Shown here one piece after another: positions 40,900-56,382 of a stretch of DNA of 64,000 bases. Position 1 is the first letter of the stretch, and every line of letters starts with the position of its first letter. The notes under the pieces were generated by a model. It saw nothing but the letters and a program-made list of their open reading frames with translations. It was not told the DNA's origin and did no database searches. Position numbers and translations under genes: made by a program. This stretch comes from an uncultured Pseudomonas sp. (lineage in GTDB: Bacteria; Pseudomonadota; Gammaproteobacteria; Pseudomonadales; Pseudomonadaceae): assembly GCF_946885955.1 (NCBI RefSeq), contig NZ_CAMPHI010000004.1, positions 62,001 to 126,000 on the forward strand, in the 5' to 3' direction.

Positions 40900-42825
40900 T
40901 TAATGCTCGGCAGCAGGACCGCCAATTGGCTTTTCAGGACGATCGCTCTCGTCTCCTTTCACCACCGGCGTACCCGCATCGCCATTACCACCATTCCAGT
41001 CGCGCGGCTCGCGAGCGACACGACCATTCATGATGTCTTCGATTTGATCGGCGTCGATGGTCTCGTACTTCATCAAGGCGTCAGCCATGACATCCAGCTT
41101 GTCGCGGTTCTCTTCCAGCAGGCGCTTGGCGGTGTCGTAGCAACCGTCGATGATGCTGCGCACCTCGAGGTCGATCATTTTCGCCGTATCGGCAGACACA
41201 TTGGTGTGCTGGCTGCCCATGCTGCGTCCGAGGAAAACCTCACCCTCTTCTTCGGCATACATCAGCGGACCGAGCTTCTCGGATAACCCCCACTTGGTCA
41301 CCATGTTCCGCGCCAACTGAGTGGCACGCATGATGTCGTTCGAAGCGCCGGTGGTCACACCATCGAAACCGAGGGTCATTTCCTCGGCGATACGGCCGCC
41401 GAACAGCGAGCAGATCTGACTGGTCAGGGCCCGCTTGCTCAGACTGTAACGATCCTCCTCCGGGAGGAACATGGTTACGCCCAGTGCGCGACCACGGGGA
41501 ATGATGGAAACCTTGTAGACCGGATCGTGCTCGGGCACCAGACGACCGACGATGGCGTGGCCGGCTTCGTGGAACGCGGTGTTGAGCTTTTCCTTTTCCG
41601 ACATGACCATGGTCTTGCGCTCGGCACCCATGATGATCTTGTCCTTGGCCAGCTCGAACTCCTTCATCTCCACCACACGCTTACCGGCGCGCGCCGCGAA
41701 CAGGGAAGCCTCGTTGACCAGGTTGGCCAGATCGGCACCGGAGAAACCCGGCGTGCCACGCGCAATGACCGCGGGCTGCACATCCTCACCCATCGGCACT
41801 TTGCGCATATGCACCTTGAGGATTTGCTCACGACCACGAATATCCGGCAAGCCCACCACCACCTGGCGGTCAAAGCGACCTGGACGCAGCAGCGCCGGAT
41901 CGAGCACGTCGGGGCGGTTGGTGGCTGCGATGACGATGATGCCATCGTTCATTTCGAAGCCATCCATCTCCACCAGCAACTGGTTGAGCGTCTGCTCGCG
42001 CTCGTCGTGACCACCACCCATGCCGGCGCCACGATGGCGACCGACGGCGTCGATTTCGTCGATGAAAATGATGCAGGGCGCGTGTTTCTTCGCCTGCTCG
42101 AACATGTCGCGCACGCGGCTGGCACCGACACCGACGAACATCTCGACGAAATCGGAACCGGAAATGGTGAAGAATGGCACCTTGGCCTCACCGGCCACGG
42201 CCTTGGCCAACAGCGTCTTACCGGTACCCGGCGAGCCGACCATCAACACGCCACGCGGGATACGCCCACCGAGGCGCTGGAATTTACCCGGATCACGAAG
42301 GAACTCGACCAGTTCGCTGACTTCTTCCTTGGCTTCATCGCAACCGGCGACATCGGCGAAGGTGGTCTTGACCTGGTCCTCGGACAGCAGGCGTGCCTTG
42401 CTCTTGCCGAAGCTCATCGGCCCGCCCTTGCCACCGGCGCCACCCTGCATCTGGCGCATGAAGAACATGAACACCGCGATTATCACCAGAATCGGGAAGC
42501 TCGCTACCAGCAACTGGGTCCAGATGCTCTGCTGCTCGGGCTGTTTGCCAACGATCTCGACATGGTTGTCGATCAGATCCTTGATCAAGCCGTTGTCCTG
42601 AATTGCCGGGCGCACGGTTTCGAACGAAGAGCCATCCTCGCGCACACCGCTGATAACGTAGCCGTCGACGGTTACGCGTTTGACCGTACCGCTCTGGACC
42701 TGCTGAATAAACTCGGAATAATTGAGTTTATTGGACTCGCTCGGACTGGAGAAATTGTTCATCACCGTCACCAGGACGGCCGCGATGATCAACCACAGGA
42801 CCAGATTTTTTGCCATGTCGTTCAA
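40900..42825 (-). CDS. ftsH: ATP-dependent zinc metalloprotease FtsH
   Basis: A 641-residue membrane-anchored AAA+ protease that degrades unstable membrane and regulatory proteins. Two transmembrane helices (about 8-24 and 104-123) flank a periplasmic domain. The AAA core has Walker A GSPGTGKT (197-204), where Ser replaces the usual second Pro, Walker [10 protein letters not shown] and the SRH; the zinc site is HEAGH. A TTG at 42825 is well placed after AGAGGG, so I use it; ATG at 42816 (MAKNLVLW) is the alternative. First gene of ftsH-folP-glmM-tpiA-secG. Confidence 0.96.
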   Translation of the reverse strand: MNDMAKNLVLWLIIAAVLVTVMNNFSSPSESNKLNYSEFIQQVQSGTVKRVTVDGYVISGVREDGSSFETVRPAIQDNGLIKDLIDNHVEIVGKQPEQQSIWTQLLVASFPILVIIAVFMFFMRQMQGGAGGKGGPMSFGKSKARLLSEDQVKTTFADVAGCDEAKEEVSELVEFLRDPGKFQRLGGRIPRGVLMVGSPGTGKTLLAKAVAGEAKVPFFTISGSDFVEMFVGVGASRVRDMFEQAKKHAPCIIFIDEIDAVGRHRGAGMGGGHDEREQTLNQLLVEMDGFEMNDGIIVIAATNRPDVLDPALLRPGRFDRQVVVGLPDIRGREQILKVHMRKVPMGEDVQPAVIARGTPGFSGADLANLVNEASLFAARAGKRVVEMKEFELAKDKIIMGAERKTMVMSEKEKLNTAFHEAGHAIVGRLVPEHDPVYKVSIIPRGRALGVTMFLPEEDRYSLSKRALTSQICSLFGGRIAEEMTLGFDGVTTGASNDIMRATQLARNMVTKWGLSEKLGPLMYAEEEGEVFLGRSMGSQHTNVSADTAKMIDLEVRSIIDGCYDTAKRLLEENRDKLDVMADALMKYETIDADQIEDIMNGRVAREPRDWNGGNGDAGTPVVKGDESDRPEKPIGGPAAEH

Positions 42826-42978
42826 TTAGCTACCCTCTGCAGCAGGCCTCGTGTCGAAGCTTGCTTCGCATGACGACCAGTTATGTACCGATCTAACTTA
42901 CTACACAACGCCCACACCTGGCAGACGCCGTCTGTAACCCTTTATTTACCCGCACACGGCATCCGGCCATGGTTCACT

Positions 42979-43605
42979 TCACTCGGCGCCGCGAAAACCC
43001 CGTGCCAGCATGTATTGCTCACGCGAGCGATCGCGTGAAGACAAGGGCTTGCGCATCTGCACCTTGTCGAACATCTGCCGTACCTGCTTGTGGTACTGGT
43101 CGAAGCCTTCGCCCTGGAAGATCTTGATCAAGAAATCACCGCCCGGACGCAATACGCGAGAGGCAAGATCCAGCGCCAGCTCGCACAGGTACATCGCGCG
43201 CGGCTGATCCGACTCCCTTACTCCACTCATATTGGGGGCCATATCGGAAATCACAAGGTCCACCGCCTGATCGCCGATCGCTTCGAGGATTTGCGCGAAT
43301 ACCCCATCATCGGTGAAATCGCCCTGAATAAAAGCGACGTCGGGAATGCTGTCCATTTCCAGAATGTCCGAGGCGATCAGCGTGCCCTTGTCGCCGATCA
43401 CCCGGCTGGTGACCTGCGACCAGCCGCCCGGCGCAGCGCCGAGGTCGACCACGGTCATGCCGGGCCGCAGGATGCGATCCTTTTCCTGGATCTCCAGCAG
43501 CTTGTAGCTGGCACGCGAACGATAGCCATCCTTTTGCGCCATTTTCACGTAAGGGTCGTTGAAATGTTCTTTCAGCCAACCTTGACTGGTCTTGGAACGG
43601 GCCAC
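42979..43605 (-). CDS. rlmE: 23S rRNA (uridine(2552)-2'-O)-methyltransferase
   Basis: A 208-residue heat-shock methyltransferase (FtsJ/RrmJ). [14 protein letters not shown] binds SAM; the K-D-K-E set is represented by K in [11 protein letters not shown] in [11 protein letters not shown] and K in [10 protein letters not shown]. The start is GTG at 43605 behind GAGG. It is upstream of ftsH on the same strand and divergent from yhbY. Confidence 0.96.
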   Translation of the reverse strand: MARSKTSQGWLKEHFNDPYVKMAQKDGYRSRASYKLLEIQEKDRILRPGMTVVDLGAAPGGWSQVTSRVIGDKGTLIASDILEMDSIPDVAFIQGDFTDDGVFAQILEAIGDQAVDLVISDMAPNMSGVRESDQPRAMYLCELALDLASRVLRPGGDFLIKIFQGEGFDQYHKQVRQMFDKVQMRKPLSSRDRSREQYMLARGFRGAE

Positions 43606-43721
43606 GCAATACCTCGAACTTTACAAAGCATGAATATCTGGGCGGCCCCGAGAGCGCTCGGGTAAACTGATCGCCGCTTTTTACCAGAGCTGTTTTTTTA
43701 CCAGATTGCAGGAACCTGATT

Positions 43722-44033
43722 ATGCCGCTCACTCAAGAGCAGAAGAAACAATTCAAATCTATCGGCCACCACCTGAAACCCGTATTGATCGTGGCGGACA
43801 ATGGTTTGACCGAAGGTGTACTGGCCGAGCTGGAACGCGCCCTGAGCGACCATGAATTGATCAAAGTACAACTGCGCATCATCGAGCGCGAAGACCGCCT
43901 CGCGGCCATCAATGAACTGTGCAAAGCCGGCAACGCCGAACTGGTGCAGGTCATCGGCAAGATGGCATTGATTTACCGCAAGAACCCCAAGCCGAACAAA
44001 AATCTGTCGAATATCCATCGCCATCACGGCTAA
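43722..44033 (+). CDS. yhbY: Ribosome assembly RNA-binding protein YhbY
   Basis: A 103-residue CRM-domain protein, MPLTQEQKKQFKSIGHHLKPVLIVADNGLTEGVLAEL, with GNAELVQVIGKMALIYRKN. Associates with pre-50S particles in homologues. It diverges from rlmE across a 116-bp promoter region. Confidence 0.93.
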   Translation: MPLTQEQKKQFKSIGHHLKPVLIVADNGLTEGVLAELERALSDHELIKVQLRIIEREDRLAAINELCKAGNAELVQVIGKMALIYRKNPKPNKNLSNIHRHHG

Positions 44034-44053
44034 TTGGAGCTGCAAACCGGGGC

Positions 44054-44072
44054 GAGGCGCGATGTGCGCCTC
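44054..44072 (+). terminator. Hairpin downstream of yhbY
   Basis: GAGGCGC-GATGT-GCGCCTC stem-loop just after the yhbY stop, followed by TCAATC without a clear T run; also convergent with the DUF4149 gene. Confidence 0.5.
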
Positions 44073-44109
44073 TCAATCGATCGCAGGGTCTCGACTGGAC
44101 GTTGCCGAC

Positions 44110-44556
44110 TTATGGTTTGCGAGCGCTCCCATCCGGCACCGGCTGCAGCACCAGCAACAAACCGCAGAACGCCATAACCAGATAGCTGAACATCAGCCAG
44201 AGCCCAGCGCCCGGCCAATATTGGCGCGCAACGAAATAGCTGCCCGCCATCGCCAAAACCACCAACAACAGCTGCCCGCGCATGTCGCGCCAGAGGCTGG
44301 TCAAGCGCCCGGCGCGCACCAGGACCATGACCTGCAAGCCGGCGCAGGCTGCAGCCAGCCCCACCAGTAACGGGCGCAGGGTGCTGGAGATCTCCTCGAC
44401 CAGCAAGGACGCCAGACCGGAATGACTGATCGCCGGCAAGAGCAGAAAGTGCAGCAGCCAGAGGCCGCCGACCCAGAGCGTCTGGGCCAGCAACCAACTG
44501 ACCGAGCCTGCGTTGCGGCCTGCTCCCCTAGATATGGCGAACCTCGACGATCTCAT
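44110..44556 (-). CDS. DUF4149 domain-containing membrane protein
   Basis: A protein of up to 148 residues with four hydrophobic helices ([20 protein letters not shown], the [18 protein letters not shown] helix, the [15 protein letters not shown] helix and [19 protein letters not shown]). A small membrane gene sits after greA in other Pseudomonas. The start is uncertain: ATG 44556 overlaps the greA end by 29 bases without a strong ribosome site, and an internal TTG near 44490 is possible. Function unknown. Confidence 0.7.
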   Translation of the reverse strand: MRSSRFAISRGAGRNAGSVSWLLAQTLWVGGLWLLHFLLLPAISHSGLASLLVEEISSTLRPLLVGLAAACAGLQVMVLVRAGRLTSLWRDMRGQLLLVVLAMAGSYFVARQYWPGAGLWLMFSYLVMAFCGLLLVLQPVPDGSARKP

Positions 44557-45000
44557 ACTCGACGGCGCCGCTAGGCGTCTTGACCATTACCACATCGCCC
44601 TCTTCCTTGCCGATCAGTGCCCGCGCAATGGGCGAGCCGACCGACAATTTGCGCTGTTTGATATCGGCCTCGTCTTCGCCGACGATCTGGTAGCTGACGC
44701 TTTCATCGGTTTCGATATTCACGATCTCCACGGTGGTGCCGAAGATCACCTTGCCGGTGTGCTCGATGGTGGTCACATCGATTACCACGGCGTTCTGCAG
44801 TCGGCCTTCAATATCGCGGATGCGCGCCTCGACCATGCCCTGCTGCTCGCGCGCGGCATGGTACTCGGCGTTCTCCTTGAGGTCGCCGAGCTCACGCGCC
44901 GTGCCGATGTCCTGGCTGAGCTTGGGCCGCACGACCTTGGTCAGATGGGCCAGTTCTTCTTCCAGGGCGCGTGCGCCCTGGACGGTCATTGGGTATTTGG

Positions 45001-45004
<4 letters not shown>
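44528..45004 (-). CDS. greA: Transcription elongation factor GreA
   Basis: A 158-residue factor that rescues backtracked RNA polymerase by promoting transcript cleavage. The N-terminal coiled coil holds the acidic tip ([22 protein letters not shown]), and the C-terminal FKBP-like domain contains [17 protein letters not shown]. The ATG overlaps the carB stop (ATGA), so the genes are coupled. Confidence 0.97.
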
Positions 45005-48222
<3,218 letters not shown>

Positions 48223-48258
48223 AGCGGTTACTCGAATCCTTGGGTCGGTCGGCGAGGT

Positions 48259-49407
48259 TTAGCGGCGCTTGGCCATGGCTTCGATAAAACGGTCGAACAG
48301 CGGCGCCACATCGGCCGGGCCGGGGCTCGCTTCGGGGTGGCCCTGGAAGCTGAAGGCGCTCTTGTCGGTACGCTCGATGCCCTGCAGGGAACCGTCGAAC
48401 AGCGACTTGTGAATCGCCCGCACATTGCTCGGCAGGCTGGCCTCGTCCACGGCGAAACCGTGGTTCTGGCTGGTGATCATCACCACACCGGTGTCCAGGT
48501 CCTGCACCGGGTGGTTGGCGCCGTGGTGGCCATGGCCCATTTTCAGGGTCTTGGCACCGGAGGCCAGCGCCAGCAACTGGTGGCCGAGGCAGATGCCGAA
48601 TACCGGGATCTCGGTTTCCAGCACTTCCTTGATCGCCTGGATCGCATAATCGCAGGGTTCGGGGTCGCCCGGACCGTTGGACAGGAACACGCCATCGGGA
48701 TTCAGCGCCAGCACTTCGCTGGCCGGGGTCTGCGCCGGCACCACTGTTACCCGGCAGCCGCGGGCGACCAGCATGCGCAGGATGTTCAGCTTGACGCCGT
48801 AATCGTAGGCGACGACGTGGTACGGCAGCTCGCTGGCCGGAATGAGCGGGTGACTGTCGCTTTTCAGGTTCCACACGCTCGAGCGCCACTCGTAGGACTT
48901 GGCGCAGCTGACCACCTTGGCCAGGTCCATGCCTTTAAGGCCGGGGAAGCCGCGCGCCAGCTCCAGCGCCTTCTCTTCGGTGGCGTCGTCGCCGGCCAGG
49001 ATGCAACCGTTCTGCGAACCCTTCTCGCGCAGGATGCGGGTCAGGCGACGGGTATCGATGCCGGCGATGGCGACGGTACCGTTTTCCTTCAGGTACTCAT
49101 CGAGCGGCTGCTTGTTGCGCCAGTTGCTGGAAGTCAGCGGCAGGTCGCGGATGATCAGGCCGGCCGCCCAGACGCTGCAGGACTCGGCATCTTCCGGCGT
49201 AGTACCAGTGTTGCCGATATGCGGGTAGGTCAGAGTGACGATCTGCTGGGCATAGGAAGGATCGGTAAGGATTTCCTGATAGCCGGTCATGGCGGTGTTG
49301 AAAACCACCTCTCCAATAGTTTGACCATCGGCGCCGATGGACTCGCCGCGAAAAATGCTGCCATCTGCAAGAGCCAAGATGGCAGGTTTAAGGGCTGGCT
49401 TACTCAA
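48259..49407 (-). CDS. carA: Carbamoyl-phosphate synthase small subunit
   Basis: A 382-residue glutamine amidotransferase subunit. The class I GATase nucleophile is C273 in [12 protein letters not shown], with His and Glu in [11 protein letters not shown]. The start is a TTG at 49407 with GGAGG five to six bases upstream; no ATG nearby fits. A strong hairpin lies about 45 bases upstream and may be an attenuator or the dapB terminator. Pairs with carB. Confidence 0.95.
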   Translation of the reverse strand: MSKPALKPAILALADGSIFRGESIGADGQTIGEVVFNTAMTGYQEILTDPSYAQQIVTLTYPHIGNTGTTPEDAESCSVWAAGLIIRDLPLTSSNWRNKQPLDEYLKENGTVAIAGIDTRRLTRILREKGSQNGCILAGDDATEEKALELARGFPGLKGMDLAKVVSCAKSYEWRSSVWNLKSDSHPLIPASELPYHVVAYDYGVKLNILRMLVARGCRVTVVPAQTPASEVLALNPDGVFLSNGPGDPEPCDYAIQAIKEVLETEIPVFGICLGHQLLALASGAKTLKMGHGHHGANHPVQDLDTGVVMITSQNHGFAVDEASLPSNVRAIHKSLFDGSLQGIERTDKSAFSFQGHPEASPGPADVAPLFDRFIEAMAKRR

Positions 49408-49451
49408 GAAAACCTCCGTCGAACAAAGCTTTGAAGCAAACGCAGATTGTA

Positions 49452-49491
49452 AAAAAGCGGGATGACGTATCGACCGTCATCCCGCTTTTTT
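49452..49491 (-). terminator. Strong terminator-like hairpin upstream of carA
   Basis: AAAAAGCGGGATGACG and CGTCATCCCGCTTTTTT form a stem of about 16 bp around TATCGAC, with T runs usable on both strands. It could end dapB transcripts or serve as a carAB leader attenuator. Confidence 0.8.
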
Positions 49492-49617
49492 ATCTGATTC
49501 ATTCTGCGCAACTTTTAGTGGACACACTAAAGCGGGAAGCTTATAGAAAAGTGCCTTTTTGGTCCACCGTTAGATGCAAGCAACGCCTAAACGGGCACAG
49601 TTTTTCGGACAAGCGCG

Positions 49618-50490
<873 letters not shown>

Positions 50491-50554
50491 TCAAGCTGCA
50501 AGCCAGCTGCACCAACCTTGTTGCATCCTGTGCTTACAGCTTGCGGCTGTTCAT

Positions 50555-51691
50555 TCACAAATCGCCGAAGAAGCGCTTCACGCCTTCAAACCAGCCACTG
50601 GCCTTCGGCGAATGCGAACTATCGCCTTCCAGCGACTTGCGGAACTCGTCCAGCAGCTCGCGTTGACGCTTGTTCAGATTCACCGGTGTTTCCACCGCGA
50701 CCCGACACATCAGATCGCCGGCACCGCCGCCGCGCACCGGGGCGACGCCCTTGCCGCGCAGACGGAACAGTTTGCCGGTCTGGGTGCCTTCCGGGATTTT
50801 CAGTTTGACCCGGCCATCCAGGGTCGGCACTTCCAGCTCGCCGCCCAAGGCCGCATCGGCGAAGCTGATCGGCACTTCACAATAAAGGTGCTTGCCGTCG
50901 CGCTGGAAAATCGCGTGTTCACGCACATTCACCACCACGTACAGGTCGCCAGCCGGGCCGCCCATGGCACCCGCCTCGCCTTCGCCGGACAGGCGAATGC
51001 GATCGCCAGTGTCGACGCCTGGCGGCACCTTGACCGACAGTGTCTTGTATTCCTCGACCCGGCCCTGGCCATGGCAACTGCCACAGGGGTCGGTGATCAT
51101 CTTGCCGCTGCCGTGGCAACGCGGGCAGGTCTGCTGCACCGAGAAGAAACCCTGCTGCATGCGCACCTGGCCGATACCGCCACAGGTGGTACAGGTCACT
51201 GGACTGGTGCCCTTCTTCGCACCGGAGCCATCGCAGGTTTTGCAATTGACCAGAGTCGGCACGCGAATGGTCACGGTGGTGCCGCGCACCGCCTCTTCCA
51301 GATCCAGCTCCATGGTGTAGCGCAGATCGCTACCGCGCTGCGCACCACCACGCTGGCCGCCGCGCCCGCCGGCGCCACCAAAGAAGTCGCTGAACACGTC
51401 GCCGAAGATGTCGGAGAAGTTCGCCCCACCGAAACCGGCGCCACCGGGACCGCCGCCCATGCTCTGATCGACGCCGGCATGGCCGTACTGATCGTAGGCC
51501 GCACGCTTGCTGGCATCGGAGAGCACTTCGTAAGCCTCGTTGGCTTCCTTGAACTTCTCTTCCGAGGCTTTATCGTCGGGATTGCGATCCGGGTGGTGCT
51601 TCATCGCCAGGCGACGGTAAGCCTTTTTCAGCTCCGCCTCGCTGGCGCCGCGCTCGACACCCAGCACCTCGTAATAATCTCGTTTAGCCAT
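50555..51691 (-). CDS. dnaJ: Chaperone protein DnaJ
   Basis: A 378-residue type I J-protein. The J domain holds HPD in [11 protein letters not shown]; the Gly/Phe-rich region ([16 protein letters not shown]) follows; four CxxCxGxG zinc repeats lie at about 145-215 ([32 protein letters not shown]); and the client-binding C-terminal domain is complete. It stimulates DnaK ATPase. It follows dnaK with a 121-bp spacer carrying a REP-like palindrome. Confidence 0.98.
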   Translation of the reverse strand: MAKRDYYEVLGVERGASEAELKKAYRRLAMKHHPDRNPDDKASEEKFKEANEAYEVLSDASKRAAYDQYGHAGVDQSMGGGPGGAGFGGANFSDIFGDVFSDFFGGAGGRGGQRGGAQRGSDLRYTMELDLEEAVRGTTVTIRVPTLVNCKTCDGSGAKKGTSPVTCTTCGGIGQVRMQQGFFSVQQTCPRCHGSGKMITDPCGSCHGQGRVEEYKTLSVKVPPGVDTGDRIRLSGEGEAGAMGGPAGDLYVVVNVREHAIFQRDGKHLYCEVPISFADAALGGELEVPTLDGRVKLKIPEGTQTGKLFRLRGKGVAPVRGGGAGDLMCRVAVETPVNLNKRQRELLDEFRKSLEGDSSHSPKASGWFEGVKRFFGDL

Positions 51692-51733
51692 AAGTCTTCA
51701 ACACCCTTAAATCGTCTGCTCCAGACACGCCAA

Positions 51734-51753
51734 CGCGGGAGCAAGCTCCCGCG
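51734..51753. repeat. REP-like palindrome between dnaK and dnaJ
   Basis: CGCGGGAGC-AA-GCTCCCGCG is a perfect 9-bp palindrome with the core typical of Pseudomonas REP elements. It could shield the dnaK mRNA 3' end or reduce read-through into dnaJ. Confidence 0.75.
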
Positions 51754-51812
51754 CGACGGAACCGTCGGCCGCGACTCGCATCGCGACCGACCGGAGCGGC
51801 ATAAGCTTGCGC

Positions 51813-53729
51813 TTATTTGTTTTCCTTGACCTCTTCGAACTCGGCGTCGACTACGTCGTCCGCTGCGTCCTTGGGCTCTTCGGCACCCTGGGCTTCTGCG
51901 CCCGGCTGCGGCTGCTCGGCGTACATTTTCTGCGCCAGCGGCGTGGTTGCCTCGGACAGAGCGTTCATCTTGGCGTCGATCTCCGCCTTGTCGTCGCCCT
52001 TGATCGCCACTTCCAGTGCGCTCAGCGCAGTTTCGATGGCCGCTTTCTCATCGGCAGTGGCCTTGTCGCCCGCCTCGGTGACCATCTTGCGGGTGGCATG
52101 CACCAACTGATCGCCCTGGTTACGCGCAGTCGCCAGCTCTTCGAACTTGCGATCTTCCTCGGCGTTGACCTCGGCATCGCGAACCATCTGCTGAATTTCT
52201 TCCTCGGACAGACCGGAGTTAGCCTTGATCACGATCGACTGCTGCTTGCCGGTGGCCTTGTCTTTCGCACCAACGTGCAGGATGCCGTTGGCGTCGATAT
52301 CGAAGGTCACTTCAATCTGCGGCACGCCACGCGGTGCCGGCGGAATCTCGGCCAGGTCGAACTTGCCCAGGGACTTGTTCTGCGCGGCTTGCTTACGCTC
52401 GCCCTGCAGCACGTGAATGGTCACGGCGTTCTGGTTGTCGTCGGCGGTGGAGAACACCTGGGACTTCTTGGTCGGGATGGTGGTGTTCTTCTCGATCAGC
52501 GCAGTCATCACGCCGCCCATGGTTTCGATACCCAGGGTCAGCGGCGATACGTCGAGCAGCAGCACGTCCTTGACGTCGCCGGCCAGTACCGCACCCTGAA
52601 TGGCAGCACCCATGGCGACCGCTTCGTCCGGGTTGACGTCCTTGCGCGCTTCCTTACCGAAGAACTCGGCAACCTTTTTCTGCACCAGCGGCATGCGGGT
52701 CTGACCACCGACCAGGATCACGTCGTCGATCTTGCCGATGTCGATACCAGCGTCCTTCAGAGCGATGCGGCACGGCTCGATGGTGCGCTGCACCAGATCT
52801 TCGACCAGGGATTCCAGCTTGGCGCGGGAAATCTTCACATTGAGGTGCTTGGGACCGCTGGCATCGGCAGTGATGTACGGCAGGTTGACGTCGGTCTGCT
52901 GGCTGGAGGACAGCTCGATCTTGGCCTTCTCCGCGGCTTCCTTCAGGCGCTGCATGGCCAGCGGGTCACCCTTGAGGTTCATGCCGCTTTCTTTCTTGAA
53001 TTCGTCTACGAGGTAATCGATCAGACGAATGTCGAAGTCCTCACCACCGAGGAAGGTGTCGCCATTGGTGGCCAATACTTCGAACTGATGCTCGCCGTCG
53101 ACTTCGGCGATTTCGATCACCGAGACGTCGAAGGTACCGCCGCCCAGGTCATAAACGATCACGGTGTGGTCGCCCTTGGCCTTATCCATGCCATAGGCCA
53201 GCGCTGCCGCGGTCGGCTCGTTGATGATGCGCTTGACGTCCAGACCGGCGATACGGCCGGCGTCCTTGGTGGCCTGACGCTGGCTGTCGTTGAAATACGC
53301 AGGAACGGTGATCACCGCTTCGGTGACCGGTTCGCCGAGGTAGTCTTCGGCGGTCTTCTTCATCTTCTTCAGCACTTCGGCGCTGATCTGCGGCGGTGCC
53401 ATCTTCTGGCCGTTAACCTCGACCCAGGCGTCGCCGTTGTCGGCCTTGACGATCTTGTACGGCACCATCTGGATGTCTTTCTGCACGACATCCTCTTCGA
53501 AACGGCGACCGATCAGACGCTTCACCGCGTAAAGGGTGTTATGCGGGTTGGTCACCGCCTGACGCTTGGCGGATTGACCGACAAGGATCTCGCCGTCGTT
53601 GGCGTACGCGATGATCGACGGCGTGGTGCGAGCGCCTTCGGCGTTCTCGATGACCTTGACGTTGCCGTTTTCCAGAATGGAGACGCAGGAGTTGGTGGTC
53701 CCCAGGTCGATACCAATGATTTTGCCCAT
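51813..53729 (-). CDS. dnaK: Chaperone protein DnaK (Hsp70)
   Basis: A 638-residue Hsp70. The nucleotide-binding domain shows [16 protein letters not shown], the [13 protein letters not shown] phosphate loop and [11 protein letters not shown]; the substrate domain and an acidic C-terminal tail ending in EEVKENK follow. ATG 53729 has GGGAGA six bases upstream; a GTG two codons earlier is in frame. A sigma32 promoter of its own overlaps the end of grpE. Confidence 0.98.
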   Translation of the reverse strand: MGKIIGIDLGTTNSCVSILENGNVKVIENAEGARTTPSIIAYANDGEILVGQSAKRQAVTNPHNTLYAVKRLIGRRFEEDVVQKDIQMVPYKIVKADNGDAWVEVNGQKMAPPQISAEVLKKMKKTAEDYLGEPVTEAVITVPAYFNDSQRQATKDAGRIAGLDVKRIINEPTAAALAYGMDKAKGDHTVIVYDLGGGTFDVSVIEIAEVDGEHQFEVLATNGDTFLGGEDFDIRLIDYLVDEFKKESGMNLKGDPLAMQRLKEAAEKAKIELSSSQQTDVNLPYITADASGPKHLNVKISRAKLESLVEDLVQRTIEPCRIALKDAGIDIGKIDDVILVGGQTRMPLVQKKVAEFFGKEARKDVNPDEAVAMGAAIQGAVLAGDVKDVLLLDVSPLTLGIETMGGVMTALIEKNTTIPTKKSQVFSTADDNQNAVTIHVLQGERKQAAQNKSLGKFDLAEIPPAPRGVPQIEVTFDIDANGILHVGAKDKATGKQQSIVIKANSGLSEEEIQQMVRDAEVNAEEDRKFEELATARNQGDQLVHATRKMVTEAGDKATADEKAAIETALSALEVAIKGDDKAEIDAKMNALSEATTPLAQKMYAEQPQPGAEAQGAEEPKDAADDVVDAEFEEVKENK

Positions 53730-53805
53730 CTTCACTCTCCCGAAACTTGGATATTTCCGCAGCTGTGTAGCAGCAGCCGCGGCAGCACTAAAACGCTTGA
53801 CTGGT

Positions 53806-53833
53806 TAATGGGGGCTAATCGCCCGATTTCAAG
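53806..53833 (-). promoter_or_regulatory. Sigma32 heat-shock promoter of dnaK
   Basis: Minus strand CTTGAAA (53833-53827), 13-base spacer, CCCCATTA (53813-53806): near-perfect match to CTTGAAA-N13-CCCCATNT. The -35 overlaps the grpE stop codon. Confidence 0.85.
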
Positions 53834-54398
53834 CCTGCTCGTCGATCGACGGTGGCGCCTCGGCCGGCGCCTTGCTCACCACCACCATCGCGGGGCGCAG
53901 CAAACGACCATTGAGCAGATACCCCTTCTGGAACACCTGGAGCACGGTATTGGGCTCTACATTGGGGCTTTCCTGCATGGCCATCGCCTGATGGTGCTCC
54001 GGATTGAACGGTGCGCCGTGCGGATCGACAGCTTCCAGCTGGTAACGCTTGAGCGTGTCCTGGAACAGCTTGAGGGTCAGTTCCATGCCCTCGCGGACCG
54101 CCTTGATCGCCTCGTCGTTCGGACTCGACAGCTCGAGACCGCGCTCCAGGCTGTCCACTACCGGCAACAGGTCGTTGGCGAAGCGCTCGAGGGCGAACTT
54201 GTGGGCTTTTTCCACATCCTGTTCGGCGCGGCGACGCACGTTCTGCATATCGGCGGCGATGCGCAACGCCTGATCCTGAGCGGTCGCAAGCTCTTCTTCC
54301 AGGACCTGGATGCGCGCGTCCAATTCGTTGCCCGAAGCCGTTCCGGCGTCTGCGGCAACATCCGGGAGCGGGGTATCGTGGTTCTGTTCGTCAGCCAT
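53829..54398 (-). CDS. grpE: Nucleotide exchange factor GrpE
   Basis: A 189-residue DnaK cofactor. A long coiled coil (about 25-90, [37 protein letters not shown] region) leads into the beta domain with [22 protein letters not shown], and [18 protein letters not shown] closes it. ATG 54398 has GAGGAG seven bases upstream. First gene of grpE-dnaK-dnaJ, divergent from recN. Confidence 0.97.
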   Translation of the reverse strand: MADEQNHDTPLPDVAADAGTASGNELDARIQVLEEELATAQDQALRIAADMQNVRRRAEQDVEKAHKFALERFANDLLPVVDSLERGLELSSPNDEAIKAVREGMELTLKLFQDTLKRYQLEAVDPHGAPFNPEHHQAMAMQESPNVEPNTVLQVFQKGYLLNGRLLRPAMVVVSKAPAEAPPSIDEQA

Positions 54399-54452
54399 GC
54401 GTTTCTCCTCAACAAAGTTCGATCTGGGCCTTAACCCGAATGCCTGACCGCT

Positions 54453-54480
54453 ATATGGGGATGGATTGCAGGGTTTCAAG
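54453..54480 (-). promoter_or_regulatory. Sigma32 heat-shock promoter of grpE
   Basis: Minus strand CTTGAAA (54480-54474), 13-base spacer, CCCCATAT (54460-54453): matches the sigma32 consensus at all positions. Transcription would start near 54446, about 48 bases before the grpE ATG. Confidence 0.92.
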
Positions 54481-54594
54481 GGTTGCCGCGACGACGCGCA
54501 GCAAGCGCCCACACCCAAGGGCCGGAACGCGGAGAGCTCGATACGGTTGTCGATTCCGTCTTCAGCTGGACGCTTGAAGCCCGAAGCAAAACTA

Positions 54595-54610
54595 CTGTAT
54601 AAATAACCAG
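54595..54610 (+). promoter_or_regulatory. LexA box upstream of recN
   Basis: CTG-TATAAATAAC-CAG fits the CTG-N10-CAG SOS box with a consensus-like AT-rich core, 22 bases before the recN ATG. Confidence 0.82.
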
Positions 54611-54632
54611 ACTTCAGTTCGGGAGCCTCATC

Positions 54633-56318
54633 ATGCTGGTGCATCTGTCCGTACATAACTACGCCATCGTCGAACACCTCGACCTCGAGCTGGACGCCGG
54701 CATGAGCGTGATCAGTGGCGAGACCGGCGCCGGCAAGTCGATCATGCTCGACGCCCTCGGCCTGTGCCTCGGCGACCGCGCAGACAGCGGCGTGGTGCGC
54801 CCGGGCGCGGACAAGGCGGACATTCTCGCCAGCTTCGATCTGAGCGACATTCCCGAAGCCCGCGCCTGGTTGGCCGAACGCGACCTGAGTCACGACAAGG
54901 ATCAGGACGGCCCCTGCATCCTGCGCCGGGTGATTACCGCCGAAGGCCGTTCGCGCGGCTATATAAATGGCGCGCCCTGCCCCCAGGGCGATCTCAAGGC
55001 CTTGGGCGAACTGCTGATCGATATCCACAGCCAGCACGAACACCAGTCGCTGCTCAAGGCCGACACCCATCGCCGCCTGCTCGACGAATACGCAGGCAGC
55101 CAGGATCTGGCGCGCCAGGTGCAACTGGCCGCCCAGCGCTGGAAGCAGACCAAGAACGAACTGCAACGCATCTCCAGCATCGGCGACGAGCAACGCGCCC
55201 GCCATCAACTGCTCAGCTATCAACTCGAAGAGCTCGACAACCTGGCCCTCGGCGAAGACGAGCTGGAGCAGTTGGAGCAGGAGCACAAGAACCTGACCAA
55301 CTCGGAAAGCCTGCTCAGCGCCTGCCGCCTGGTCATCGAGCAATGCAGCGAGAACGATGCCGGCAACGTGCTGTCGGCCCTGACCAATAGCCTCAACCGC
55401 CTCGGCGCCTTCCAAGGCCAGCCCGGCGCACTGAGCGAAGCGACCAATCTGCTGGCCAGCGCACAGATCCAGGTGGAAGAAGCAGTCGGCGAACTGAACC
55501 GCTTCATCGACCATTTCGATGCCGATCCCGAGCGTTTGCAGCAAATGGAAGAACGCCTGGATGCGATCTACACCCTGGCGCGCAAACACCGGATCCAGCC
55601 CGGCGAGTTGATCGCCATGCAACAGCAGCTATTCGAGGAACTGGAAAGCCTCAATGCCGATGACCAGGCCGCCGAACGCCTGAGCGAAGAACTGGCCGCG
55701 TTCGCCCGGCACTACCAGGAAAAAGCCGGCGAGCTGAGCACCCTGCGTCACGCCGCCGCCGAGCGACTGGCCGCCGCGGTGGAACGGGAAATGCAAAACC
55801 TCGGCATGCCCGGCGGCCGTTTCAGCATCAAGCTGAGCGCCCATAATGCCGACGAACCACACCCCCACGGCCAGGAGCAGCTCGAATTCCTGGTCAGCGC
55901 CAACCCCGGGCAGCCGTTAAAAACCCTGGCCAAAGTCGCCTCCGGCGGCGAGCTGTCGCGCATCAGCCTGGCGATCCAGGTGATCACCGCACAGACCTCG
56001 CGGGTGCCGACCCTGGTCTTCGACGAGGTGGACGTCGGCATCGGCGGCCCGACCGCCGAGGTGGTCGGCCAGCTGCTGCGGCGCCTCGGCGAACGCGGAC
56101 AGGTGCTCACCGTGACCCACCTGCCGCAAGTCGCCGCCCAGGGCCATCAACATCTATTCGTGCACAAGGTGCGCGACAACGACGCCACCCGCACCGCGGT
56201 CAGCAAGCTGGACAGCGCGCGCCGGGTCGAGGAAATCGCGCGCATGCTCGGCGGCGTCGACCTCACCGAAGAATCCCTGGCCCATGCCCGGCAGATGGTC
56301 AGCAGCGCCCAGGCTTGA
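54633..56318 (+). CDS. recN: DNA repair protein RecN
   Basis: A 561-residue SMC-like ATPase for double-strand break repair. Walker A GETGAGKS (29-36), the central coiled coils (about 150-360), the ABC signature [14 protein letters not shown] and Walker [14 protein letters not shown] are intact. A LexA box lies immediately upstream, so it belongs to the SOS response. GGGAG sits eight bases before the ATG. Confidence 0.97.
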   Translation: MLVHLSVHNYAIVEHLDLELDAGMSVISGETGAGKSIMLDALGLCLGDRADSGVVRPGADKADILASFDLSDIPEARAWLAERDLSHDKDQDGPCILRRVITAEGRSRGYINGAPCPQGDLKALGELLIDIHSQHEHQSLLKADTHRRLLDEYAGSQDLARQVQLAAQRWKQTKNELQRISSIGDEQRARHQLLSYQLEELDNLALGEDELEQLEQEHKNLTNSESLLSACRLVIEQCSENDAGNVLSALTNSLNRLGAFQGQPGALSEATNLLASAQIQVEEAVGELNRFIDHFDADPERLQQMEERLDAIYTLARKHRIQPGELIAMQQQLFEELESLNADDQAAERLSEELAAFARHYQEKAGELSTLRHAAAERLAAAVEREMQNLGMPGGRFSIKLSAHNADEPHPHGQEQLEFLVSANPGQPLKTLAKVASGGELSRISLAIQVITAQTSRVPTLVFDEVDVGIGGPTAEVVGQLLRRLGERGQVLTVTHLPQVAAQGHQHLFVHKVRDNDATRTAVSKLDSARRVEEIARMLGGVDLTEESLAHARQMVSSAQA

Positions 56319-56340
56319 CGGGGCGCATGCCTGAACGCAA

Positions 56341-56366
56341 AAAGGCGACCCTGAGGTCGCCTTTGT
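56341..56366. terminator. Terminator between recN and fur
   Basis: AAAGGCGACC-CTGA-GGTCGCCTTT stem-loop flanked by A and T runs; serves both convergent genes. Confidence 0.88.
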
Positions 56367-56382
56367 CGTAATGCACTTGCGC

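Noticed and set aside
51807..54434. A plus-strand open frame of about 875 codons opposite dnaK and grpE
   Set aside because: Antisense shadow of dnaK; no ribosome site and no recognisable domain.
53829..55622. grpE read as a 597-residue protein starting inside recN
   Set aside because: The extra N-terminus is the antisense of recN; the ATG at 54398 has an ideal Shine-Dalgarno and gives the normal GrpE length.
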